A stretch of 64,000 nucleotides of DNA from positions 620,001-684,000 of the forward strand of contig NC_060259.1 in the NCBI RefSeq assembly GCF_921293095.1, read 5' to 3'. The notes beneath the pieces are model-generated. The model did not search any database. It was not told the origin of the DNA and was given only the letters and a program-made list of their open reading frames with translations. Positions 45,622 through 57,290 of the stretch are shown in pieces. This DNA comes from Ischnura elegans (taxonomy: Eukaryota; Arthropoda; Insecta; Odonata; Coenagrionidae). Positions within the stretch are counted from its first letter, which is position 1; every line of letters begins with the position of its first letter. Position numbers and translations under genes: made by a program.

Positions 45622-46109
45622 CAGCGCCCTTATTATGTAACTGTGAGAAGGGTGAGAGCGATGTCGTTGCCAGGGGCAACGCGATTCCCACGACGGAAGG
45701 TGATAGCAGCGATTATGAAACCGTGATCGCACTTTTTATCACGCTGCGAGCGTCATCGGCCTATCACGCTCGAAACCGATGGTGACAAGCATATGCCGAA
45801 ATAAAATCGAGCAATAAATGCAATTATTTGCCAAAAATTATTGTTTATTTAATTTAATAATGCCCTATAATCGAACAAAAACCAATTAAATTCATAATTA
45901 TTTTTACTGGAGTGCTGTCTTGACTTAATTAGTTATCCACGTTGTTCAATGAGGAACTTGCATGGGTCGTAAATTGCTCGAAAAACTATTTTGAATAAGT
46001 CAAATGGATACATTAGCTCGCAAAAATACCTTCAGTTTCTCCATTCAACATCAAAAGAAATAAAAAAATTGCATTTAAAATCGAGAAAAATTTCTCTGAG
46101 CCGACCACT

Positions 46110-47890
46110 GCGCGAAGACACCCGAGCGTTGCCGAAGCCAGGCGTGACGTCATAGGTGCCTAAACAACCGTAGGGAGTAGGGAAATACGCTGAGCGCATG
46201 GTGTAAAATTTGTTTTGAGGGAGTATTTAGCCGCTCATCGTCACTTTATTTTGTTCTGTTATTCTTGGGCAAGTTTTCCTATTGCTTTGTGCCTAGATTA
46301 TTACTTAGGATATTAACAATGCGGCATCGGGATGATGAAGTACAAGCGTTTCACTTCGTATGTTTTAGTGATCAGAAAAATGGATGATAACGTTGCCACT
46401 CGTTCGAATAGTACACCTGAAATTCATCTACATCTACATAATACCCCACAAGCCGCCTAAAAGGCGTGTGGCATGGGGTGTTAGGACACCAGCCTTTTTT
46501 TAGGACACCAAAAATTGATGCCACGACCCTCATGGAATTTGTTAAGACAAATTATTGCTATACGTCGGCGGCAATTCGAGTTGTAAAAAAACTTGTAATA
46601 CTGGAGGATAACGATCGTAAGCTGTGCAGTTGACATTAGAGTAAGCTGTGCTGTTGAATTTGGCAACGCCGAATTAACGGAGAAGATAGTCCTATCCGTC
46701 GTACGGTACGAATTCACAGCAAAACAGTCTGCACACAATCCACATGTGAGATCGCGAATCGGTTCCGCTGCCAACACACACACAAGCTACAACCTTTTTC
46801 AATAATATAGGTAAATCCATAAACAATATACCAGCATATACCATAAAAATATAGTGGGAAATAGGCAAATACTCTTATCAAAACTGGAAGTCACTGTCAC
46901 ATTCTTATATTCATCACGTACAACTTACAATAACAGAACTCGTTATGATGGAAACAACTATTTATTCACTGATTTAAACCCTTAAATTATCCCACACAAG
47001 TGACACAGGTGACATTTCTCACTACTATTCGTTGAAATAATGGAATAGCAAACTTCACTCACAGTTTTTATTTCAATAGCGTGATCGTGAAATGTCATAT
47101 CTACGGTGAACAACGGAGATTAGCACGCCACTAACAATTTTTACACTACTGTTAGACATTTATCGATAGCGTAATAGCACTTTTTACAATTCAATCACGA
47201 TGGAACACTGATAACTCTTGGCCGATATTTTTCAACCTTGTCAAACTTTGTGCATTACAACCACTGGCACTGTGATTATTAGCAGTAGCTTAACGGGAGA
47301 TGTCACGTTGAAAATAACACTATTTTGGCACAAAAATGTTCCTAGATGTCTCCAATCAGCGAGCAAAAGTTGCATTGACTGGAATTCACCCCATAATACA
47401 AGCACAGACAGTACTAAACGACGAATTCTCCGGTACCTACGAATAAACGGATGAAGTTATTGTATATAAAAGCTAAGCGGACATTAGTAAACATGAAAAT
47501 CATTCTAATTACTTACTTCAATGAATGATATGCCGTCGATAACATCAACTTACAATTAACGTATCCCCCTTCCAATGGCCGTGGCTCAGACTCCTACAAC
47601 GATGTTATTTAGGCATTATAAAATGTTTGGTTTAACTGCTCCAGTTTTATATTTTATGCCCTTACTCAGATATTAATATTATAAATAATGCAAAATATGA
47701 GGGCTTCCAAGTCTCTATCGTCGGATATTTATCTTTTAATATAAAATAATCAATACGTCTAACAAACGAAGCTCTCACAACTGCTGGCAACTATTACAAA
47801 CAATCACAACAATAGCTTCGCGTGATGTTTAGGCACCTTTGACGTCATCGAGGCTTCGTCGGCAGTGGCTTGGGGGGTGAGGGAGTTTTT
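46110..47890. mobile_element. Candidate inverted-repeat element inserted in Harbinger 2
   Basis: GTTGCCGAAGCC..GACGTCATAGGTGCCTAAAC (46126-46170) recurs in inverse orientation at about 47828-47872 as GTTTAGGCACCTTTGACGTCA..GGCTTCGTCGGCAG. The match is imperfect and the outer edges are unclear. It accounts for part of the unusual distance between the Harbinger end and its first exon. No transposase is recognised inside. Confidence 0.45.
46429..46500 (-). repeat. 3' end of a related LINE family
   Basis: CATCTACATCTACATAATACCCC followed by CAAGCCGCCTAAAAGGCGTGTGGCATGGGGTG has the same plan as the 3' end of LINE copies A to C (CATCTA tail, GCGAGCC, then a GGCA..GGGGT block), but the sequence differs. 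It is a sister family. Upstream minus-strand coding sequence is not recognisable. Confidence 0.55.
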
Positions 47891-48242
47891 CCCGCGCTTT
47901 AAAATTCGTTATATTTATCATTAAATATCTCGCGAAGGAAAACTCAGATATACATGCGGTTTTCTTTGTTGTATTCAGAAAATAATTTTCTGTCCGCCTG
48001 TGAAATAAAAAAAATTCATGCAAGTTCCCCATTGTTATATGCGCATGGTGGTGAATTCGAAGAGGCAGTGTATTCGATTGTGCAGCTTTATTTTCACGCA
48101 GCAAATTGGACAGTAAGTACCGCTTCAGCAAATTCTCAGTTTCTTTTTGGATTCCCTAATGATAGTATTTCCGTAAGCGAATAAATGCATTTCGTTCCCT
48201 TCCGCCGTCTCGTCTACTAATGGTTTAATTTTAAAGAGTAGA

Positions 48243-51200
48243 ATGGACGGGATTTACTTTTTGCCTCTTCTGCTCCACGAATGGCAACGGAGACGGGAGA
48301 GAAATAGATTACGCTTAGAGCGACGAAGGATCCGGGACGCCCATAATCCATTTGAGTTGGAAGAGCGGCATTTTAAACGCCTCTTCAGAGTGTCCCGGGA
48401 GATAGCACAGGAGCTAATTGTGGGAATCAGTCCACGGCTGTTAAGAAGACGGTCCAGTGGCTTACCTGTTCATGTGCAGGTAATAACCTATAAGCTTCAC
48501 TTTCAAGCAGAGGAAATTTGAATTCTGATAGAATTTGACTGATCACAATTTTCGGAAAATATATGTTAGGTACTGACAGCAATGAGATTCTTTGCCACTG
48601 GCTCTTACCAACGATGTGCCGCTCAGGATTTCCACCTTTCAATGGGACAGGCATCCGTGAGTAACTGCATCAGGAAAATAAGCGAAGCAGTCACTGAAAT
48701 CCTCGCGCCTACATCATTTATATTTCCCAGAACATTTGAAGAGCGGCAGGCCATTAAGAACAGGTTAGTGATTTTCCTCTTGGTGGTGTGTATAACACGA
48801 AATAATTACACTAATTGAAACAATTGCATTTGGAGGCATTGGCTTTATCCTCTAGGGTGGCTCTATTACCACTATCCTTCACTGTATTACATGGTTCTCT
48901 TCAATACTTAGGTTAATTAATTATTTTAACAAAATATATTTCAGATTCATGGAGGCTCGAGGATTTCCAGCAGCTCGATTCTGTAAATGTCATACCTGTG
49001 CTTCGCGTGGTTCGAACCACAGTGGAGTTCTCACGCCTCTCACCGTGAAAGACGTTCAAGCGATCCTGTAAGCCTGTGTCGTGAGATGTTTGACGGATTG
49101 CGAACGATCACTTCAGTTTCTTATGTTGGTAGCTGTGCGGATGCGAGGAACGAATCAGAAACTCCGACACAAACCTACTTCAGCGGCCAACTGCAACTTC
49201 AGTTACCAAAGAGAAACATATACAATGCCGTGGAATATTCACTCCCAACGTAAATAATACTTCTTTACTCAATTTTGAGTGAGGTCTTTTCTTTTAAAAG
49301 TACCTATTAATGATAAGTTACGGTTGCTTAATTAGTTAATAGCTATAAACTGTATATTCCCTCTTTTATATGTTGTCAAGTGCTGCGTATCAAAGTCAGT
49401 TATCACGTAGCGGGCTCGTAATTGCACAATTAGCTCTAATTTCCTCATGATATGGAGCTAATGCTTACGCGGAATGAGAACAAGTGTTATTTTATTATTT
49501 AATAATGGTTCACTCTCGTATGTGTTTGAGCTGTTCTCATCATTTCAGTACATAATTTTAAATGCGCTGTGGTGCGTATACATACGTCTGATTGTGCAAG
49601 CACATGCCACTATTCACGATTTATACTGATGAAAATGTTTCTGGCGCGAATACGAGTAGATTATTAACAGTTTCTGCTAAAGGACGAGATGTTTACATGT
49701 CTTAGTATTTCTATTATGTCAACAGAAAAACGAATCATGTTGGTCGTGTTACTGAACGGCAGCAATAATGCATGGAAGAGATGGAATAGATGATCAATGT
49801 TTATCTTAACGTACTAAAGTATGCCCCGGCAAGCCATCTAAACGTCTACGAATTAATCGTGGTGTGAACTCAGTGATCCATCGCCAATCTCGCGTCTCGA
49901 AGGGATTGTTGATATCGCGTATCTGCCGTCGAAGTACCTATGTGCATCTATTGCCACCGTCGACATTGATGCTCATGCAAAAGTAGCGGAGGTATGTAAA
50001 GAGCCTCCATTCTCGTTAATAAAAACAAATCGAAGGCTTGAACTTACGAAATAAATATTAAATAAATCTGTTAACATTCAATACCGCACAATACTTTTAC
50101 CATTGGTTCTACTCCAAATTATTATGAACATTAAGTTGTGAGTATTTTAGTTGTACATTCTAGAAGATGCACAAATATAAGGTAATTGTCAAACCCTCAG
50201 CGCAAGGTTTAACTTCCCACCAACTTCAATCGCAATGAACGCCAATCAATTTAAATAGGACGCGAATGTAAATTTAACTTTATGCATTTCTTTTATTTGT
50301 TTTTAATAGATTTTACTTATGCGAAGTGACAATATGAAATAGCCACCATCGTAATTAATGAATAATGTGCTATTAATTATCAATCACAGCGTAAATTCAT
50401 AATGAAAAATTAGAGCGCATTGCCGCGACGAAGCTACCACGGACCCTCTTGGGCGTGAATACTTTCACGGACGCGGCTGTGAGAGTGACGTCACTAAAAA
50501 GTTTCAGAATCGCTCCAGCGTCAAAGCCGTGAATACATTGACGAAATCCGCTTGTGACGGCCATATCACATTTACAGAATCGAGCTGCAGGTGTCATTGG
50601 GTGCATAGATTGTACGCACATTAGAATAGTGAAACCATCAGCAAGAGAAGAGGCCTATTACAATCATCACTATCGCTCCCATTCCCTTAATGTACAGGCA
50701 TTAAGTTCCATGCCTTCATAATTGTCTGCCAAATATATTTCCTGTTGACCCATGGATCAATGATGACTGCTGTTTTTAATAATGGTGATATGTAATCAAC
50801 AGATATGTGACCATGACCTGAGAATCTTGTCCCTGTCAGCAAGATTTCCGGGATCTGTACATGATCAATTCATATGGAATACCAGCACAACCCGGGAAAT
50901 AATGCAGGCGATGTATGATGAAGGGATAAGAAATACGTGGTTGTTGGGTGAGAATATTAAATCTTACCAATGCATTAGTTACATTTACTCATGTTTAGCT
51001 CTAGATTAATATCACCTTGAAAATACAACGGACAAACAAATAAATTTTCATTTCAGGTGATTCAGGGTACCTATGCCTTGCAGCCATATTTATTGACCCC
51101 CATTAGGCAGGCTGCCCCTAACTCCCCTGAAGAACGGTACACCACCTGCCGCTGACAAAAACGGAACTGTGTGGAGCGTTTGTTCGGGGTATTAAAAAAT

Positions 51201-51437
51201 ACGTGGCGATGCTTAAACAGGGAGAGAGTGCTCCATTACACCCCAGAAGCGGCTGCGAGAATCATTATCTCTTGTGCTGTCCTTCATAACCTTATGATAA
51301 CTCACAGACAAGAATTACCTCCGCATGAGGATCAAGATATGGAATTCATAGAGGAAAGACAACCAATCGTGAATGAGGATGAGTTTGCTTGGGAAAACAC
51401 CAGAAGATTGGTGATCCAGCAATTCTTCACATTTTGA
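48243..51437 (+). pseudogene. Harbinger (HARBI1-like) transposase, split by a MITE
   Basis: Exons match those of element 1: 48243-48479 (arginine-rich N terminus), 48570-48763 (YQRCAAQDFHLSMGQASVS; 194 nt, the same length as in element 1), 48945-48970 plus 50591-50699 (GFPG|VIGCIDCTHIRIV, split by the MITE), 50803-50947 (VHDQFIW) and 51057-51437 (GDSGY ... NCVERLFGVLKNTWRC). Lesions: the 1,617-bp insertion in exon 3, a splice donor after exon 3 that reads GC in place of GT, a frameshift near 51078-51081 just after GDSGYLCL, and a TGA at 51153-51155 before the catalytic glutamate. The catalytic D, D and E codons are still present. The gene is dead. Confidence 0.85.
48971..50587. mobile_element. 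1,617-bp MITE in transposase exon, precise CAG duplication
   Basis: Inserted between two copies of CAG (48968-48970, 50588-50590). Removing the insert and one CAG restores the exon reading frame (GFPG VIGCIDC). The ends are CAGCTCGATTCTGTAAATGT and its exact reverse complement, 20 of 20. A second block of inverted similarity lies further in (CGTGAAAG). The ends resemble those of the host Harbinger (CAGC...TGTAAATGTGA), so this may be a non-autonomous relative. The interior has no recognised protein. Confidence 0.88.
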
Positions 51438-52039
51438 ATTGCTGACAAATGAATGCTTCTCATGTACAAAAAGTCAACCATAATGTTTACTTCTTACAAT
51501 AATGTGAAATCCTTTTCATTTGTCAACGTGCCTTAGATTTTAGTTTTTTTCTTGCCATCAAGGAAACTTTCATTATTTATGTGCTTTTTACCTTACCTCT
51601 GACAGCAGTTTCTTATTTAAATTGCTGATATTAAAGAATATATCTCAAAGGATGTTGCACCACAATTATGATCATGTTAATCCACATGTAATGCTCCATA
51701 ATCCAAAAACTAAATTATTTATATCTACTTATTGCCTGCAACCCATGCTAGATGTTCTCCACCTCATAAGATACTATAACAGTAGCAGTTAAACCATTTA
51801 TATGACCTCTTATCTCCTAACAATGTCTTAGGATAAATCTGTGATTAATATTTACAGCTGGAAAAATTTGACTTTGCATTAAAGAAATGAACTAAATTTT
51901 ATACTCACCTTGGTGGCCACAAAAACATTATCTTCAGCAAAATTTAATTGCCAATGAAGTGACATGAAGTCAAGAGAAAAAAATATATCTTTAATTTAAA
52001 AAAATGCTAACATGTAAATACATATATATCAGAACCCTT
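51438..52039. other. Inter-gene spacer of Harbinger 2
   Basis: AT-rich 3' regions of the two convergent genes. No additional exon recognised. Confidence 0.45.
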
Positions 52040-54463
52040 TCACATATACAAACTTTGATATGGAAGTAAACAAATAAATACAACTAAAAACAAAGAAATG
52101 ATATATATTATTAAATAAGGAAATTCATGCTGTCTCACTTGCTTGCTTTCAGCTGCAGCCCTCCTCTCCGCAGCAACTGCCTGGCGTGCTAAGGATTGGG
52201 CAATGAGCTCCAGGGCATTAACTTTCCGAACCATTAGACTCTCTTTCTTTTTCTGAGGCAAAGTATAGTGGAAAAAAAGTATGATTATCTATGAGTGTCA
52301 TATTTGAGGAAATAGAATTCGATTGATTGAACAGGTTAATGGCTCATTACCTCAAATGCCTTCATGTGGTCCAAAATCATCGCTGTAACCCTGTGAAAGT
52401 CGCCTTCATTCTTTTCTGAGGAGATAAAATTTTAATTTACTATTTTACCCCATTTTTTGACCTCTTATTTTACAATTACCAAGCAGTGCTGCCTCATTCA
52501 ATTGACAAAAGCAAGAATTGATTAAATGTATACATTCTTGAATATATGTCACATTCAGTCCCAATTTTTAAAGGCAAATAATAAAATAAGAAATGAAATG
52601 GCACTCACGTTTGCCACTCCCCATATCCTCCTTCGGGAATAAATCTTCCACTATTATTTCCATCTAATTAAAAAGAAATTAGAGCTAAGCCTAAGCATAT
52701 GAGAACAAAAAGTGTATTAATGTGATATCTATGGGAACATGAAAAATTATAGTTACATGCTGCAGTGCTTCTGGGGGATTTGATGGAGTCTCCTCATCAT
52801 CTTGCTCCTGAAATAAGAGAGAAGAAAACACCTCTAAGAATAGGCAATACCGATACATTACTTGATTTCCATGCCTGCAATATTTTACATATATATGCAA
52901 TGTTTCACACTGCTTTCGTACCCACCCTGGTTGTCTCCCACTCCTCAGCAAATGAACTAGAAAAATTGGCTGCGGTGGATGGGGCTGAAGTTGAAGCAGC
53001 AGATGTAGAGGCAGTCTGTGAAAAAGGAAATAATGGGGAGGGTCAGGAGGAAAGAGAGCATTAGTAAGACTATAGCATGTTTACATATTACTGATTTCAT
53101 CATGTAACTTAGCTTAATAATATATAATTTGATACTCACTGGAATACTCTGACAGAACTCAGGAATTGGCAAGCCAACTGCTGATTCTGTGCCCACGACT
53201 GCGAGGCACTTCTCCTCCATCTCTGTTAGCATCTCTGCCACAGGCTTGTTGCCTGTCTCTCGACAGGCAGCATTGACTCTTGCGGCTTTTGCTCTAACAT
53301 TTCTTTTTAGGTCTCGCCAAGTCTGCTTATGACATTGTCTAATTAGTCTAAGAGGTAAATTATTAAAAAAAAAAGTTATCTTTAATATCTTTGCATTACT
53401 AACCTTTTTCCACTGCTCAACTTCTTTAAACCCCCCAGCGCATTCAGCATCGCTGAGAGGGTCTGCCACTGGCGCTGAGTTTTTTCAAACCCGAGAGGTC
53501 CAGTAAACCTTCCAGCAGCAAAGCTGCTGTGGGTTGACATATAATCAACGAGCAGCTTCAATTGCCGTTCGTTAGCGCGCCCTACTCGGACATTTTTCTT
53601 CCTGCAAATATAATAACAACGTAAATGTCATCTCATGACAAAACTATAACTTAAGTAAGAAAACAATTACCTTAAGATTTCCTAATTATAGCAATAAAGG
53701 GTACCTAATGTTAATAAATTAACCGAAAAAGTAATCATGATCATTTTCTTAATGCAAATTAAGGTAGAAAACTACAACCAATGCATCTAAATATCATATG
53801 CTGCTGCATTGTTTACTGGTCGAGCATATATGAAGGACTTGGTGCTTTCCCATTGAATTAAGTAATTAACATATTATCGATAAATATTTTTGACTAGTTA
53901 ATAGACGCTAAATATCCTAAAAATCCCAAGAACATTTCACCTATCATTTACATATCGGATCAATCACATTTAATAACATAGCTCATGTTACCATCGAGAT
54001 ATATCGCACCTTAACCTTCGCCAAAGAAGTTTAAAGCAATTATTGATTTAGTAGCAGCTGATTTACACGTAATTAACTTCCTCCTTAAAAGTGTAATCAT
54101 GGAAGAAGTCTTCCATGATTCTATTCAAAACTGTTCAAGTGATTCAATGATAAATTTACACCGTAATATTCTATTTTGAATTATTTCATACATATCAAGC
54201 AACCATTGACCGCCAATTAACATACTATCAACGATGCATGATCGATGTAAATTCCACTTATAGTACTATTTCTTTAGAGACGCTCAGTAGTAAAAGGTTA
54301 CATCAGACAATTTTATTTAATGATCGAATGGATGTCACACCCGCAGAAACTCCCAGGTGGCATGATAATATTATAAAAAGCACGTGAACACATCCGAGAA
54401 AACAATATTTAATTCATAAGATTAAAAACATGAATATTGTACTTACGCTTGCGGTGTATCCAT
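52040..54463 (-). pseudogene. Harbinger Myb/SANT-like protein, one frameshift
   Basis: Eight exons with good splice sites on minus: 54447-54463 (MDTPQ), 53404-53601 (Myb-like domain: RANERQLKLLVDYMSTH, AAGRFTGPLG, RQWQTLSAML, FKEVEQWKK), 53140-53322 (TWRDLKRNVRAKAARVNAA), 52926-53015 (Ser/Thr-rich), 52757-52807, 52609-52663, 52351-52415 and 52252 to about 52040 (NALELIAQSLARQAVAAERR, helical). The phases agree throughout except for one lesion: the Myb exon needs one more G in the run of six at 53431-53436 to join NALGG to FKEVEQWKK. As a homopolymer this could be a sequencing error. Otherwise the gene would be complete, in contrast to its partner transposase. Confidence 0.75.
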
Positions 54464-54802
54464 TTCGATGTTATTCGTGATTGTGCTGTTCAAAATACCG
54501 CTACCAACACAAGGGTAGAAATGTGTCAAGGATTTTCATTGGCTCTTCAGATCTTCCACTGCTACCAACATCCAAAAAAGTAGCGATGAGAGGGGAATTC
54601 GCATCTATGCGTGTGACGTCACACCACGACAGTGATAGCGGTGATAGCCTTCATGACGGTCCCTTACCTGATCGGGCGTTGACTGAAAACGTGATAGTAG
54701 ACCATCATCGCCATCGCTCGCCGTCGTCGCTGTCACATTTACATAATCAGGGTGCTGGATTAATCTGCTTACATTGTTTTTGACACTATGGGGGTTATTT
54801 AT

Positions 54803-54886
54803 GACCGTGTGGTGTGCATGCCGAAATTCTGCTACATACTACTGATTGATCACCCCCTGCCAAAAACCCTAGAGGTGGCTCGCAGA
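54803..54886 (+). repeat. LINE 3' UTR fragment
   Basis: GTGTGGTGTGCATG..., then GATTGATCACCCCCTGCCAA and CCCTAGAGGTGGCTCGCAG match the 3' UTR of copies A to C with moderate differences. There is no coding part and no CATCTA tail. It lies 45 bases beyond the right end of Harbinger 2. Confidence 0.75.
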
Positions 54887-55097
54887 AGAAAAAGAGCGTC
54901 GGGTACAATACCTACCTTAAAATCACATGTAACCTATCCATCCAATCGCGAGTATTTGGTTACAGTGGTTTGGAGCTTCGGTCGCGGATCCAGCGGACTT
55001 ATCTTTATTAGATACACTGCGCTTAAGAGGCGACAAATTGAAAAGAAGGGTATTTATTTGAAATTAAAAAAATATATATTATATACGAGTGATTTCG

Positions 55098-55168
55098 GAG
55101 AAGGGGTAACCTCGTGGATAGAGCACTTGACTGCTTACCAAAGGGTCAGAGTTAAATATCCCGGGTAA
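55098..55168 (+). repeat. tRNA-like sequence, probable SINE remnant
   Basis: TAACCTCGTGGATAGAGCAC resembles a tRNA D-arm/A box, and GGTCAGAGTTAAATATCCCGG resembles a degraded T-arm/B box at about the right distance. No clean cloverleaf forms. I read it as the head of a tRNA-derived SINE. Confidence 0.4.
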
Positions 55169-55189
55169 AGCATTTGGATGTTTCAACCC

Positions 55190-55745
55190 TGAGGATGAAT
55201 ATTTTCTAGTACGAGGTGGTCCTGGGTAAGGAAATACCATGGATGTGTAATATTCGCCCGCCTATGACTCTATGACCTTTGACCCCCGTGGTGACCCTCG
55301 GAGGTCAATTAGTGAATAATACGGGTATTTGGACAATAACAATGACTTGGGCACCCTACAAAACCCATGGATCGACACCTTTGTTGGTATGCTATTCCAT
55401 TTGCCACCCTTATGACCTTGACGGTGACCTTACTGGGTCAACGGTTGAATATTCGTAAATAAAAGTGTTATTTTCGGTTTTCTCGTGTCCGAAAACCTAA
55501 GAATTGACATATTGGTCAATGAAATTCACACTTTTGTCTATCTCGATTTTTTTAACATTGAAACCCCATAAGGCAAATTCAAATTTTTGGTTTGGACCTA
55601 CTTTGTGAGGTCAAAATTGTCAAATTTTGCTTACACTCAACAAAACTTAGGACCTTTCCCCATAAGTGTGACAATTTTCATGAATATTGCTCCATGCAAA
55701 GTTAGTAAAATTACAGATCAAAAATGACACACGACCCTTGGGACA
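55190..55745 (+). repeat. Dispersed repeat, plus copy (partner 61300-62075)
   Basis: Matches the reverse complement of 61300-61800 over several hundred bases at moderate identity, in collinear order. Landmarks are GAATAATACGGGTATTTGGACA, CCATGGATCGACACC, CACACGACC and GACCTTTGACCCCC. It contains one unit of the 139-bp repeat that is tandem in the partner. No coding frame spans it. Confidence 0.8.
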
Positions 55746-56194
55746 GTCTGTATGATAAAAATTCTTGCTGTGGTCCTGTATCCCCAACCGCTTATTTTCC
55801 CTCAGCTCCCAATCGTAGCCGGAGATGTATCCGGGCACAAAACACCGAGATTTACCCATGATATTTCGTAAATATCTTACTGGTGGAGAAGTACTAAAAA
55901 AAACACCAAAATCGGTGAAATTCTCGGCTCACAGAGGATGATAACAGCCGATCACTCATAAGCCGCCACTGACAACAAGCCAAATGATGGGAATATTAGT
56001 GTCGGTCGCGCCACAAGTGGCAAAAGTTGGAGTTTGAATTAATGCGCGGGACCCGTGTTCAAATTATGACTGCTACTGCCACCTAGTGGGGCCTCCTTAG
56101 TAATGTAAACTCTATGGTTATATCTAAACAACCAGCAGAAAAAAGCGCACGCCAGAACACTCGTGAGGAAACCATGCAGCTCATCGCTGCGGTA
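55746..56194. other. Unassigned sequence
   Basis: No gene or terminal repeat recognised between the dispersed repeat and the foldback-arm fragment. Confidence 0.4.
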
Positions 56195-57290
56195 TAGGTT
56201 TTTTTCAATGCATCGCAACTAGGAAAATGTAACGAGTGCTCGGTTATTCTCCTGTTATTGCAAAACAACCTGAGTAAAATAACTAAGGCGTTGGTTTAGC
56301 TATCGCGGGATTGAAATGGAAATGAAGTACCGGAAATATTATATTAGTTTGTGAAACCATGTGACCAAATTCGTTAATATAAAGGTGAATATTAAAAAAT
56401 TATCAACTTTACAAGTTTACAGGGTCTTAAAGATTTGTCACTTCAAGAGATTTCTAAGGGGGAACGGGCATCCTTGAAACACTAAGTTATTTTTCTTAAA
56501 GATTTAGATATTTCAAAGCATGTATTCTCCATGACCCTAGCTAGAGGGGTCCGGGCCTCCTCAGGTAGGGACCCCAGCGTCACCAGAACGATCGTTGCTT
56601 CCCTGAAAAATTCTGGGGGGGGGCGGGATCCCCTTGGCTATTTGTACAATACATATAGGTTATGTTAATTAAGGATGTCTACAGCATTGGAGTAGATTTA
56701 AGGTTTAGGGGGGCCCGGCCCCCATAAACCTCGTAGCCCCCCAGAAAAATTCGGGGGGGGGCCTAATTTTTTGTTGCAGATTTTGTTATTTTCATGCACA
56801 GCTATATCTGGAGGGATCCTGGCCCCCCCGAAAGGGTCATAGTGCCCAATAAAATTTTGGGGGGAGGGTCGGTCCCCCCTAAGTTTTTATTTTAGACTTA
56901 CTTTTGTTAGATATATTCAAGTACAGCCATTATTGGGGGGCCCTGACTCCCCCCGGAAGGCTCGTAGTCGCGATAGAAAATCTGGGGGGCGGGACCCCCT
57001 TAGCTCTCTGTTACAAATTTAGTAATGTTAAAGTAACTATGTCTGCGAGTAAATAGGGGGTCGCAGGGGACCCGGCCCCCCAAAAAATCCGGTGGTGGTA
57101 TGGCCTCCGCTATATTTTCGACACAGATTTCGTTCCATTCAAGCATTGTCATAGTTAGGGGGTCCTATAATCCCCCGAATTTTTATAGGAGACTGCGAGG
57201 CTTATGGGGGACTGGATTTCCCTAGTGACCCCTTGGCTACTCCAAAAGCGCAAACATGTTTCAGCATACATAACGTGAGGGGCCACGAGG
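56195..57290 (+). repeat. Diverged half-copy of the hAT foldback arm
   Basis: From 56195 (ATAGGTTTTTTTCAATGCAT) the sequence follows the left arm of the 39387-42185 element from about 40066 onwards, through AAGGCGTTGG, TATTATATTAGTTTG and TGTGACCAAATTC into the G-run/C-run modules (about ten of them up to 57190). The hAT ends and the 135-bp repeats are missing, and the mirror arm is absent. It is more diverged than the two arms of the other element are from each other, so it is an older member. Confidence 0.8.

Larger units (their letters stand above)
45622..54757. mobile_element. PIF/Harbinger transposon 2, decayed and interrupted
   Basis: The left end CAGCGCCCTTATTATGTAAC and the reverse complement of the right end, CAGCACCCTGATTATGTAAA, match over about 25 bases. 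The inverted similarity continues through GTGA..CGA-rich sequence for more than 100 bases. It contains a transposase on plus (48243-51437) and a Myb-like gene on minus (52040-54463), tail to tail as in element 1 but in the opposite orientation. The 9.1-kb span is inflated by a 1,617-bp MITE in the transposase and about 2.3 kb of other insertions between the left end and the first exon. No matching target duplication is left. Confidence 0.8.

Noticed and set aside
46481-46783. 100-codon minus-strand frame upstream of a LINE 3' end as LINE coding sequence
   Set aside because: No reverse-transcriptase or endonuclease motif can be recognised in it.
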